This document shows, piece after piece, positions 13,412 to 25,470 of a stretch of DNA of 64,000 bases. The notes beneath the pieces are model-generated. The model was not told the origin of the DNA. It saw only the letters and a program-made list of their open reading frames with translations, and made no database searches. Each line of letters starts with the position of its first letter. Within the stretch, counting starts at the first letter, position 1. Source of the DNA: Micrasema longulum. Its lineage: Eukaryota > Arthropoda > Insecta > Trichoptera > Brachycentridae. The stretch is taken from positions 186,001 to 250,000 of the forward strand of contig JAGVSM010001703.1 of the NCBI GenBank assembly GCA_022494885.1. Reading direction: 5' to 3'. The position numbers and the translations under genes were made by a program.

Positions 13412-14008
13412 AGGGTCAAAGCACCAGTAAACGACCACCCCCCAGTAAATGACCGTGGGTTAATAAAACACAATATCATAAGAATTGCTACATGTGTCCA
13501 GTCAAAAAACTTTTAACACTAGAAACTATGACAAAATCAGTAGGCGGACACACCTTTTGGGAAGAAACAAATCTATCAGTTTTGAACTGTGAGTTGTCAA
13601 AAGGTAATAGTGCGTCTTCCCGTTATTGTTCTGAGATTGATAGTGTTTTTATAAGGAAAGGTGTGGTAAGTGTTTTATTTGATGCTATTTCTTATGCAAT
13701 TCTTTGAATATATCCATATTCTAATGTGTTAGGGTGTTTTATAATGTTATGATGTAACTAAATCTGAGGATTATTTTTACTGGGGTAGTAGTGGTCATTC
13801 ACTGGTGATTCTGCTATTTTTTTAGAGTAATATTAATTATAATTGTAATACTCGTATTTCAATAATAGAGTCAAAATACTTAGTAGAATTAATGTGGTTT
13901 TTGTTGTTTTCTTTTATTTTGTACGCTTAAATAATAAAATGTATACCTTTAATGTGGATTTTACTACAAGCTGAACCTTAAACGGTCATTCATTGGTGCT
14001 TTGACCCT
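13412..14008. mobile_element. TIR element of about 600 bp with TA flanks
   Basis: The left end is TAGGGTCAAAGCACCAGTAA ACGACC. The right end on the other strand is TAGGGTCAAAGCACCAATGA ATGACC, giving terminal inverted repeats of about 27 bp. A second, inner copy of the GTAAATGACC motif lies just inside each end. The ends begin with TA, as in Tc1/mariner-like insertion. The interior holds an open frame at 13492-13707 (71 residues, no recognised domain), followed in part by a donor-like GGTAAGTG. The transposon superfamily remains uncertain. Confidence 0.6.
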
Positions 14009-15296
14009 ATGCCGACCGGTTTCAAAACATGGATATTCCTTTGTCAAGACTTAATGAGAAAATAACATTGAAACTATTTTTAATCTTACCAAAGCTAACG
14101 AAAAATTTCAATTACAATCAGTACTTACGGCCAGTACCTAAAATACATCTACTAACGTCATTTGTTGAATGTTTCACACTCAGGTTTCAAAATTTCAGAA
14201 AAGGTATAAAGGATAGATATCCGATTGATTAATTGTCCACGTATTCATCTACGCTCGTGTGGGTTTGTTTTTTGTTTTCTGCGTAAATAAATACAGTTCA
14301 TTGCCGAAAAATCAGCGTTAAAAAATATAAAATATATTGCATTAGCAAAGTAGTAAGGAGTACCTAATACAAAAAAGTGAAAATTAAATTACACGCAATT
14401 ACTATGGCGACTGTTTTTCTTGACATTTGGCTGGCCAACCGCCGGCTAAATGCAATAGATAGCATGATAAATTGTGAACAAACAAATAAAACTGTGTAAA
14501 ACTAAATTATTTATTTTTGTTTACTTACAGTTTTGGAATATTTTCCATATTTACACCGGTGAAATTCAAAATTCAGGATTATGCGTCGCGAAACGAAAAC
14601 GCACAATATTTTGACATTTAATGTAGGTGTTGCCAAGCATCAGGTTGAAGTGTGACAACATTAAAAATTTAATAATCACGGATGTTAGATTTTGATCGCA
14701 AATACAATAAACAACCACGGTGAGAGATTGTTATCGCGTCGCTTATTACCACGTCGATAGTCATTTGTGATTGAGCTACTGGGATATAATCTCTCTATTC
14801 GCATGTATTGGTAATAACACATCGCATGCTGTAAACAATTATTGAAGACATGAATGGATGAAGGTATTTTGTGAATAAAACAAAATCGCTCTAAAAATTG
14901 ATTATCTGCTACTTGTTGACGGTAATTACCTTTATGTGATAGGGCTATATATAAACTTCTCATTTATGTAAAAGAGTACATTTTTTTAAGTTTGCGACAT
15001 AAAGTTTTCATCCGCTCATGTTTTAAATTGGTTTTAAAACATTATGTATCTTATATGTAATTTATTTGTATGCCCAGTTGTCTATCCTTTTTTCTTTATA
15101 AAATAACGAAATAATGAATAAATTTCAACAAAAAACGTTAATATGATAAAATGTGTAAATAAATAGGAGCTTGAAGAATCAGAAGATAATAAATGTCGAT
15201 GAACTACATTTCTGTATTTCCATTGGATTTTTTCTATCGTATTTATCGATGATTTATTTATTTAAAGATAACATTGTAATAGACTTTTTTTTTTAG

Positions 15297-16604
15297 TTGA
15301 CAGTAGAAAGTTCACCCGGTTCCAGTCGCAGTGACACCCCTTTGGGCATTCCCCTGGGACCTTCTTTGGCCGGCTCCCCCCTGGGGGCACCCGTATTAGG
15401 GGGCCCCGTCCTGGGAGGAGGCGCCCTCGGGGGCGCCGCCCTGGGCTGGCCCGGGGCCCTGCTGGCCCTGCTGCAGCGCCGCGCCCTGCATCACCTCCTG
15501 CCCCCCCTGCCCCCACCGCGACCCCCCTACATGGAGGACGCTTCCCATCGCTGCCCGGCGTGCTTCGCGTCCTTCCCGTCAGCTTGGCTCCTGGAGCGCC
15601 ACGCCGCCTTGCAGCACCCCCCCGGTCCGGACGAGAAGCCCTTCGTCTGCGAGCAGTGCGGACAGAGCTACCGCTACCGCTCTGCCTACGTTAAGCACCG
15701 CGAGCAGAACCATCGAGCGAGGCTCCCGGCCGACAAGCTCTTCACGTGCGACGTTTGCGGGATGCAGTTCCGCTATCTCAAGTCTTTCAAGAAACACAGA
15801 CTGAACCACGCGCTGGAGCGCCTCCACGGCAAAGGGGGAGAAGCCCGATCTCGAGACTCCAACGATCACGTGTCCAGCACCAACGACGCGCTCCTGGGCA
15901 GGTCGGGAGAGATGGACCTTTCCGTGTCCAGATACCGCCGAGAGCCGTCCGTTACCGACCCCGAAGACTCGGACACGGATTTTCGCAGACATTCTCAATC
16001 GGGAGATGTCGACGGAATCGACCAGGACGACACTGTCGACTCCGCGGCGCCGACGGCCGCTTCGGATGCCGCGGCGGCGGAGAGCGACTGCGAGAAGGGC
16101 GACGTCGAAACGATCGGGGCCGAATCACCCGTTCCGGAGAGGGCGGTCAAAAAATCCGAGACGTCGTTTGCCAACGTCAGCTCCATGGCGGACAGCTCCG
16201 TGGGGGACGCGAGCGCCGGCAGCAGCGGCCTGAGGAGCGACAGCGACCGCGGGGACTTCCCGGGGAGGGGGGCGCCGGGCGCCCCGCCCGAGGCCTCTCT
16301 GCTGGGCTACCTGCGCGCCGACCCGGCCGACCGGCAGCGCGAGAGGCGCTTCGCCTGCCCTTTCTGTGGCAAGTGCGTGCGCTCCAAGGAGAACCTCAAG
16401 CTGCACGTGCGCAAGCACACCGGCGAGCGGCCCTTCGTGTGCCTGTTCTGCGGGCGCGCCTTCGGAGGCAAGAGTGACCTCACGCGTCACCTGCGCATCC
16501 ACACGGGAGAGCGGCCCTACCACTGCGAGGCCTGCGGCAAGTGCTTCGCCCGCGCAGACTACCTCTCCAAACACCTGACCACGCACATCCACAACCCTCG
16601 CTGA
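15297..16604 (+). CDS. Terminal exon of a C2H2 zinc-finger transcription factor
   Basis: This exon begins after a polypyrimidine tract and AG acceptor (15295-15296) and is open for 435 codons to TGA at 16602-16604. It carries no suitable ATG at its start, so it is a 3' terminal exon and earlier exons are off-window to the left. Residues 16-56 are a Gly/Leu/Pro low-complexity stretch. Fingers are at C86-C89-H102-H107, C118-C121-H134-H139 and C151-C154-H167-H171; then an acidic Ser-rich linker (about 180-350); then C354-C357-H370-H374, C382-C385-H398-H402 and C410-C413-H426-H430, joined by TGERP linkers. It should bind DNA in the nucleus. The finger arrangement recalls the insect BTB zinc-finger protein mamo, but a BTB domain cannot be seen here, so no symbol is given. 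The exon is far richer in GC than the DNA around it, especially in the low-complexity part. Confidence 0.9.
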   Translation: MTVESSPGSSRSDTPLGIPLGPSLAGSPLGAPVLGGPVLGGGALGGAALGWPGALLALLQRRALHHLLPPLPPPRPPYMEDASHRCPACFASFPSAWLLERHAALQHPPGPDEKPFVCEQCGQSYRYRSAYVKHREQNHRARLPADKLFTCDVCGMQFRYLKSFKKHRLNHALERLHGKGGEARSRDSNDHVSSTNDALLGRSGEMDLSVSRYRREPSVTDPEDSDTDFRRHSQSGDVDGIDQDDTVDSAAPTAASDAAAAESDCEKGDVETIGAESPVPERAVKKSETSFANVSSMADSSVGDASAGSSGLRSDSDRGDFPGRGAPGAPPEASLLGYLRADPADRQRERRFACPFCGKCVRSKENLKLHVRKHTGERPFVCLFCGRAFGGKSDLTRHLRIHTGERPYHCEACGKCFARADYLSKHLTTHIHNPR

Positions 16605-16747
16605 TGGTCGCACTCCGGATAAATGAATTTACTTAAATTTACATGTCAATTGAATTATTGAAATCAAAACTTGCTCACTCGTAATTTTTTTTTTATACGA
16701 ACGCGAAATAATTTTACTGGCGACGAAATGCTCCGAATGACGCGTGA

Positions 16748-16753
16748 AATAAA
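16748..16753 (+). terminator. Candidate polyadenylation signal
   Basis: AATAAA lies 144 bp after the stop codon of the zinc-finger exon. In DNA this AT-rich the hexamer is common by chance, so its use is a guess based only on position. Confidence 0.3.
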
Positions 16754-19700
16754 TATTTAAAATATAGTCTTAAATATTGCGACTTAAGGAAAGGTAATTT
16801 TTAGATGGGTTTTATCTAGGTTATAGCAGGATGGGCGTTTTGTCGATATTTATTCGTATCATATTATGGTCAAATATTTTTTACTATACCTTTAACTTAG
16901 AGCCATAGATATGTGTCAAACTAAGAATTCGTTCGATATTTACAAACAAAGATACATAAATCGATTTTAGGTTGCCTTATCTTCTCACCGTCGGTTGTTA
17001 CAATAGCGTAAACATAAAATGATATATTTTACTCATTAGTTGGAGATTTACACGAAAATAGATGATAACGAAAATATAGCTAATTAACGAATTATTATAT
17101 TCGAGAGTCGATGGAGTACGGTAGTTTTCCGCGGGGGAATAATAGTCGGAAGTCGGAAGTCGGAAGACGGTCCCCGATAGAGTACCGGGGAGTAGGGGAG
17201 TAGGAATGGAAATGGGTTACCTTTACCTGACGCCTATTGCAATATGACTTTGGATTAGTGACATAAACGCAATATTAACGGGTGATAGAAGAAAATTTAG
17301 CTAAATCAATTGAATACAAGGAGTTGAGTATTGATAGCCGTAGTGTTAGTTCGAAGATTGCCTACTATTAGAATATATTTGGTGTCTGTTAATACATGTA
17401 TTGCATATTATTGGTGTCTCAAAATTCTTACTAGTTTAGATGCTTATCAAAATTCAAAATGTTTTGGCAATTTCAAAATCGATATAAATAATCTTTATAT
17501 TACAAAATTAATTAAAGTAGGTTGTAATTTCGTATTGGTGTTTTATCCTAAGTGTTTTCTTGTAACTTTTGATCTTATATGATATATTTACACGTACATT
17601 CATACCTCTTATTTGTAAATTGAAAGAAATGACGCGACGGCGTCTCAGTGCTGTGATTTTTATAGATGAGAAGAATTGACGAAACGAAGCGTAAGGAAGA
17701 ACATCGAAGTAAAAATAGGAAAAATTAAAATGTTTATTATTTATATATACATACAAATATGTTTATATATTATATTAGTATAAGATAATCTCTCTGTGCC
17801 AAATTGATGTACCTCATTACGTATATTGGTGTAATATGTTACGTACTAGCTATAGTAAGTGTGATTTTCAAATTAATGTTATCTTGTTAATTAATTCAAA
17901 GTTAACTGTTACAAAATATTATAATGATCGTGCATGCACAGTGACATCTTAATTTTTATAAATGTATTAAATTAATCTAGAACTTGTCCGAAAATGAACA
18001 GGAGGCGAGGGTTTTACATATCCATTCATCGCGGCACCCGATTTTATAACTCATTAAAACTCTCTGTTTTCCTTCAAATAGGACAATCAAACTGTCGAAA
18101 TTGTGATATTTATTTATACCTCGTATTGCAGTGTTAAAAGTAAAACAGATTCCATATAATATGTTTCTTGTAAAGGATGCCAGTACATTGCAATTATCAT
18201 TGCAGGAGCACATTCCTCGGCTGATATTAAAACCCTTCGCCCTTGTTAAAATGCACGAGTGAATCCTTCCTTATTTTCCGGAAAACTGATTGAACTTTCC
18301 CGCAGAACATATTTTATATTTGTATAATTATAACGATGACTGATGTTGTATTTTTTGAATATTAGCCTTAATGTGAACTAAAATTTGTATTCGTAAAGTA
18401 AGAAACCAATTAATATTGAGTGCTAAGTAAATGAAATTTTTGAAATGTATTTCAACGGTTCCTATCTAGAATATAGGCAAATGTATGAGTGAACACAATT
18501 AGATAGATTGAAAAATACATTTTAAATAAAATTTGAAGGACGAAACATCGAGACATCGGAATAGAAGTAAAAACACAGCCTTTTTACGACAGATTTCTTA
18601 AGACTGTACTAACATTTTTAAATATCGTTTTATTAAGAACACCACCTGTAAATTTTTATTAATTTTATCTCATTACGTCAATTAATATTTTAAATAAATT
18701 AACACCGTTATTTGAAATTAATAAAAAAATAATCTACGTAAAATGTAATTATCTTTTTTATGAATTGAAATCATATAAAATGATTACTTGAAAAATGTGT
18801 CACTATTATTTTGAGGAACCTTTTTTTTAATTAAAACTAATCACGTGTTTTCTTTTTTTTTAAATTTATTTTTTGTCGTAATTCAAATGAACAATAATTT
18901 GAATTCCAATAAAATTACCAGTATCAAAAAATTATTATAATATATTATGTGCAACTGACGAATCTATTGTGTCGATAATTTTTAAAACGATCTGTTTTTG
19001 TTTGTTTTAAATGTTTAATATTATATTTACATACAATGCACGTTAAATGAAGATATGCGCTCAATGTAATTTCTTTGAAAGGTTTTGAATTTTGAATTCA
19101 AAATCTCAATTGATGATCTCTGATGTTTTAGATATAAATAACTTAATAAAATGGCTAGCACTTTTCTATCACAATTTTATACATTTATTGAATGTCGTAA
19201 AGCAAACGAAATTCACGAAAAAGCTAAGCGTTGACAAACTTTTAATTCAACACAATGCGATGGCTTAAAGCACCTAGATTTACAAAACGTACTTTTGATC
19301 ATCGAATTTTAACGAAATAAAATAATCAGTCGGTTATACTTGTATATTTGATCGATGTTGACTGTTGATATATATATTGTAGTTGTTATTCGATGTTGTG
19401 ACGTAAACCTAGATTAGTTGAATCGATCAAAAGATGAGATGCTGCCAGTACCAAAATAATTATAGATTCGTGTAAATTAATTTTCAAGAGAAAAGTTATG
19501 TGTTGTCTAATGATTAAATTTTATAATTCTTACCGAAACACTCGACTTTTTACGTAATAATTAATAAAATTTCCGATATTGTTCACAATACTACAGGAAT
19601 AAAATGAAAATCATGTAAAATAAAACAAATTTTACAATCTGTATATTTTTATTGTAACCATTTGTTATTGATATAATAATTTATTAATTTTTCATTAATT

Positions 19701-22700
19701 TTCTTGAGTTTTGATTTGGTTTTTCGCCCGTGTTCCGTTTCGAGTTGAACTCGGAAGAAATATAGTTTTAAAAGCAGCACAAATTAGATATAAGGAAAAA
19801 ATAGTAAAATTTAAATACTAACCACAAACATTGATGTAGTAACGATGTTTGTGTTTTTTTGTGTAAATAATCGTAGAAAAAAAAGTGATTTAAACTATTT
19901 ATATAAATTTGTAAAATCTCAGTGTCTATTTATAATATTGGAATTTGGTACCTCTGTGTGAAGCATCTTATCTTCAAATAATTTGCTAAAATGTACATTC
20001 TATAAACGAAAACATCACAGCAATATATCCATTGCAATATAATGTGTTTTCCTATTCCTTCCAGAACTAATTAGATAAATAAAACGTCTTTTCTAAATCA
20101 AGTAAATTCGCTAGATGAATCTCACTAAAAGGTCCCGAGGAGTAACTTTGTAAGGGTTTGACTATTTGGTTCTCTGAACATTTTAATGGTTTGAATATAA
20201 ATAAAGTTCAAAGATAAACCAATATTTCTGTAGGTATTGTAAATTTACATACTAAATAATCTAGACCGATTTTAAAATGATCGTTTTGGCGATGCCATTG
20301 CACGTGTCATAAAATAAAATTTCTATCTTTTGAGGTCAGGTTTATATGTGTGTAATTCGAGTATTTTTAGAAATCAAAATCCGTATTACAAAATGTTATT
20401 TTTCAGTGAAACAGCGGCCAGTTTCTTTATTGTTGATTTTCAAAAACCCCGCACTGGACTAATTATTTAGTTGACAATCCAATTGACATTTAAAATCCCA
20501 CCTTTATTACGTTTCTGTATTATTGACAATAAAAGAAATGAGTTTTCAGCGCGGAAACTGGTCCATGGTGTATTTTATTAAATAATTCGTAACGTCTAAA
20601 ACGTGACATGTAAATATTTTAATTTGGATATATTGTACTGCGTATAATAATTATTATATTGGTGGATTCGTAACCGTGTCTTCTCTATGATTCAATATTG
20701 TTAGGTTACTGATATTGAGATTGTAATCTTTTTATGAAACTGATTAAAGTGATTGATAAAGATTGTGATACTAAGCAATGGGTTTCGCGTAGTAATATGA
20801 AACAAAAAAAATATTTTTGTAAGCAGCAAACAGCTTGAAACATTAGAAGTAATGTGGAGAAACGAGAGAGAAATTCCATACAAGAGTGAAAAACAACGAT
20901 TTTTACTGTATTTATTAAGTAATTACATAATTTATTAAATTGCATGTTCTTTACATGGCCTTGGTATATATTTTAGATTTTGTGTAGAATTATAATCCTT
21001 ATGCATAAACACTGATACTTTTTTTAAGATTTATTTATCTGCAATGATTTTGATTCAATAAGAATAAAAACTTTAAAAAAGCAATATTCATGGTAACTGA
21101 ATTTCACAAAATTTTAAAACATAATTAATAGGCTGTCAAACAGTTTCATGTAAAAAGCTATCCTTACAATTGAAACGACTTTTAGTCTTTAACTTTCGAT
21201 AGTACTCTCAGTATTCAAATATAAAGTAAAACTAGAACGAGCATTTTGACTATTTTTAATTATATAAAAGCAATGTACATATATATATCAAATTGTTCGT
21301 TACTTTTTTGTTCAGGATGTTTTGTGTTATAAGTTTTACAGTGGACATTTTTGCTTAGAGGTTTTTTGAAATAAACTGAATTTTCAGATTCTATCATACT
21401 TAAACTTCAAGCAATGTAAAATCATTATTAAAAAACATAATCATCAGATTTTACAAACTTTTATATTAATTTGTACAATATTTCAATTGATTTTAATGTC
21501 GCTCTTCAATCCTAAAACTTTTGTTATATATTTCCAACTTATTAAAAAACCACGTAGATACGTGTATTATTATATTTTTCAAAATTTTATTTTGTTCCTA
21601 AAACACTCTAGTACAGTTTGTAATGACTGACCCATTGTATTGAGTTAGACTGAATTTATGTTAAGGTTTCAAAAAAAATGTGGATGTTAATATTTCACTA
21701 GAATTTGTTTCCCAGTGCGTTTGACTTATTCGAGTAGTAGTACTTGCAACCCGACAAAAAATATAACTTCGCATTTCATAAAAACAACTTTTTTACAACA
21801 TAACTTGGTATTTCCACTAAGCAATAATTATGAAACCCGCAATTCCATAAATAGCGACCCGAGAAATTAAAAAAAGAATGTCGTAACTACGAGTATTATA
21901 ATAAATTTTTAGAACCATTACAAAAGCTTATATACAAGTATTTTAGACTCCAACTGACACAAAAAAACGAATAAATTACTGTCAACACTTGCTAGGTAGA
22001 AATATTTGAAAACATTTTAAACAAACTACATTCAATGTCTTCCGAGTAAAATTCCAAAAAAACACTAAGATTGTTAATGAAAATTTAAACAATTGTAAAT
22101 ATTAAAAAAACAAGCAATCAATTTCAACAGCTAATTCTCAAAGCTTTGCACAATTAACGTTAATTTTTTGCACCAAAGAATCATGCATTTTCGTATCCAC
22201 CTTGAGGTAGCTAAAACAAACGCTTCTTTGAATTATTGGGGATGCTCATAATATTAACGTAGTTATGCAGAAAGCAGCGAGTCTACAATTTTGGAAAAAT
22301 GAGGTATGGATGTTATCGGGTGCAGTAAGGTCAATTCTATGTTCTGCTAAAAACAACCAGACCGCTTTCATACAAAAAACTATATTAATCATCTTCGGAA
22401 AAAGGTGTCGATCACAAAAACGGCATTTCTCAGTTTGGAGAAAACACCCACAGCACTAGAAAAATCTTATGGTACTTTAAAAATCATAAAAACTGGTCAA
22501 ATACATTATGAGATTCTTGATTGTAAAATATATAAAAAAAACTTATGAATTCATTGTTTATCGTTTGTTAAATTCAAAAATATTCCACTTGTGTAGATTT
22601 TTTAATTCACTCTTTCTCACAAAATGGCCTTTATCTCAGTTTCCCTTTTTTATGGCTGGCTGCTTTGTGTATAACTACGTTCATATTATCCCTAAAATCA

Positions 22701-25227
22701 AAAGAATATGAATAATTGCTTTGTTCGTTCTTTGACGGATTAATTACCTTTGAAATATGGTTCTTTTTTTATTATATCGGTTGAATAAATAGAGATAATT
22801 AAATATTTGAATGCTCTTTATATTTCTTGTCACTTTGCAAGTAATGTACTACCAATTCAAGTTTCAATCGTTTCCAAAGGATTTGTACTAAGTTCATTAT
22901 TTATATGCGTAACGCTAAAATGACAACTATAATTTAACAACTTTATACTTGTTTAACATACAGCACTCGAGAATATACACACTATTTATATACTTTGTAT
23001 GGAATCGGATTGGATCATGGTGCTAAAGAAATGATATGTGATACAGCAGATTTAGGATTAATGGATTTTAAAATAGCCCATAATTTATGATATGAATTTA
23101 AGATATTTGTTTCCAGTTCTTAAGGTGTTTAACAATTAAAAGCTACGGTTTTTTTTACATATTAATATTAATATTCACTCAATACACGATGATACAAAAT
23201 CTCAAAAAAGCAATTGGCTGTAAAACAGAATTAATAGGTAAAATATCCCTCAGGTTTTTAAATCGGCTGCAATTTTATGGGTTTTCTCTCATCGGGTTTG
23301 CGTCCCGTAGTTCAGGTTTGTACTGCTGACGAATCAACATAAACGTATGTCTAGGACTAGATAACCTGGGCCCCGATCACAATGAAAGTTAACAGAGTTA
23401 TCTTCGACTGTCCATAAAGATAAACCGATATTTGTGTATGAAAATGAGTACATTTGGATGAACATTTAAAGTATCTTCGTCTGTAACCTATAATTGAACA
23501 TGTTAAGAAGAAAAAATTGTATGCATATTCTGCTTTTCATACAGAAGACTCAATTTTACATTGTAGATACAATTGAAGGTAAATGTCAACTTCCCATTGT
23601 AATCGTGGCCCTGATGCATTGTAAAGTAGGAAAGCGTGGTTAAGCCCCCAAAGGTATACACAGGATTCGGCCAGCAGAGTCGTGTTTTTTTTTGTGCACT
23701 CCTTAGTCTTTATTTCATAGTCCTGTCCAGAAAACGTCTTGATCGCATGGTTTCGGTGTTCATTTAGCATAAGCCAGTCATATAAACTTTGTATAACTAC
23801 GGACGTGTTCTAAAGAGGTTTGTTATTACACAATTTATACATATAATGTTTTTGTACCACGTTTACTGACAAACTGTTGAAAGCAAGTGTATTTTAATCA
23901 AAATAACAACAAAAACCGATGTTTTATTACACCTGTCGAGAATAGATACCTGGATTTTAAGATCCTAGTACCTCCTCATTATGGATACAATCATGTTTTT
24001 AAAATTTTTCAAAGACATTTTTCCTTTACTGCAAAAATGATATTTTTGTATATTTCTTCAAAAAAGCATTGAAAAAATTACCTTGGCGAATATAAACCAA
24101 AAATACCATTCTTAACTTTAATCATATTTGTGCTTTTGCAATTTATTAAATACAGTAATGTTAATTTTAATACTTACTTCGAGTATTTTAAGAAAAATAT
24201 TATTTTCATTATTCTAAATATTTCTTATTTACGATAGATTATTATCATCATCGAAAAAAAATATTGATTATGCGTAGCCCACAATCGCCATACTTTGCGA
24301 TTGTAATTAATTTACAGATATAATATATCATAGGCGTAGCTTTTAATTAAACACCTTAACTTAACAAGCTCATTTTCATTCCAAAGCTAAAAAGAAAATA
24401 ATTTATTACATAAAATACTTCGAAAGTTTTACGTTGCCTTATTAAGTGTATAAGCGTTCACTAATTATACAAGATTTTAGCCAAAAGGTAGATGAGGATA
24501 GAGGATAGAATGGATACTAAGTTAGGATCTCATGGGACGCAATATATATTATATTATTTATTTATAAAAATTGTCCAAAATTTGAAAGGAGTCTTTCCGT
24601 TATTTATGTTTTTTTATTTTTAAATTATAATATGTGGGAAGAAAGTAATCGGAAGAAATTGAAAACCGAATGATATTGAATTTAAAATTATAAAAACCCT
24701 TTTTTGAATAATTGTTCAGGCGTAAGGTTTTAATGTTCCATATTTCTTATCTACATCTTAATATTATAACTTCTAAATGTGCAATAAATGTGTGTCGTAG
24801 TAAATCACCCTTTGATAACCGCCAGAAATGTAGATCCCATCACAATTTTATAAGCGAAATTTTATTAAACAAAAAATTTACAATATAAATATACTTAGGC
24901 GTAATTTACTCGGTGTTTTGATAAGAAAATATTGTAGACATTCTTGGGTATATATTTCTGGCAAAATTATATTTAATTTATTTTGAAATAGAAACAATTT
25001 ATATTTCACAAAACCGTTAAAGATGTATATTTGTTAAGATTTTAATTTCATATTAAAATATATTTGTTTTATTAAATAATTGTGATCATTTATTTCTGGT
25101 AACCCTTGATCCTGTTCTGTCGGATAAAGAATACAGTTCTATATGTGCAATAGATCCAGAATTCTGAAGGTGCGTTTTAGTTTTCAGGTAAAAATCCCGA
25201 AAAAGGAAATCGAGCGGAGAAAAGTGC

Positions 25228-25470
25228 TTCTTATAGTGCAGTACTTGGTACGTTCGCCTAACATGCTCGAAGTCCCGGGTTCGATTCCTAGGAAAGCTGC
25301 AATGAAATATTGATCATAAATGTATTTTTATGTTGAAGTATTTCACATTCCCTGGACTGCAACTGGAAGCGTAAGACCGATCATTTTACCTTCCTCTAAC
25401 AGATGATTGAGATGCGCTATATTTGATTTAATAACGCAGTGCACTGTGCACTATCCCTTTAATGCTGAGC
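25228..25470 (+). repeat. tRNA-derived SINE (family A), diverged
   Basis: The head has AGTACTTGGTACGTTCGCCT and a B box GGGTTCGATTCC at about 25278-25290. The body has CCTGGACTGCAACTGGAAGC and a tail GCAGTGCACTGTGCACTATC, matching in order the copy at 43325-43605. The DNA just upstream (about 25185-25228) is shared with a fragment at about 48535-48600, so the insert may extend a little further left. Confidence 0.65.

Larger units (their letters stand above)
216..15296. other. Non-coding, probable intron or upstream region of the zinc-finger gene
   Basis: About 15 kb of AT-rich DNA without a convincing coding exon. Open frames here are short, low in GC and show no protein motif. The stretch holds the repeats and transposon remnants listed separately at 4.9-14.0 kb. 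Because the zinc-finger exon at 15297 starts with a splice acceptor and has no start codon of its own, its previous exon must lie 5' on the plus strand. No good candidate was seen in the window, so most or all of this stretch is probably intronic. 216-4940 shows nothing recognisable. Confidence 0.5.

Noticed and set aside
15746..16477. Long Arg-rich frame (243 codons) overlapping the zinc-finger exon
   Set aside because: It is a shadow of the GC-rich exon in another frame, as are the long minus-strand frames at 15579-15998 and 16125-16613. It has no domain and no own splice signals.
17140..17205. GGAAGTC and GGGGAGTAG micro-repeats after the zinc-finger gene
   Set aside because: Only two or three short copies each. 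Considered simple sequence in the 3' flank without evidence of function.
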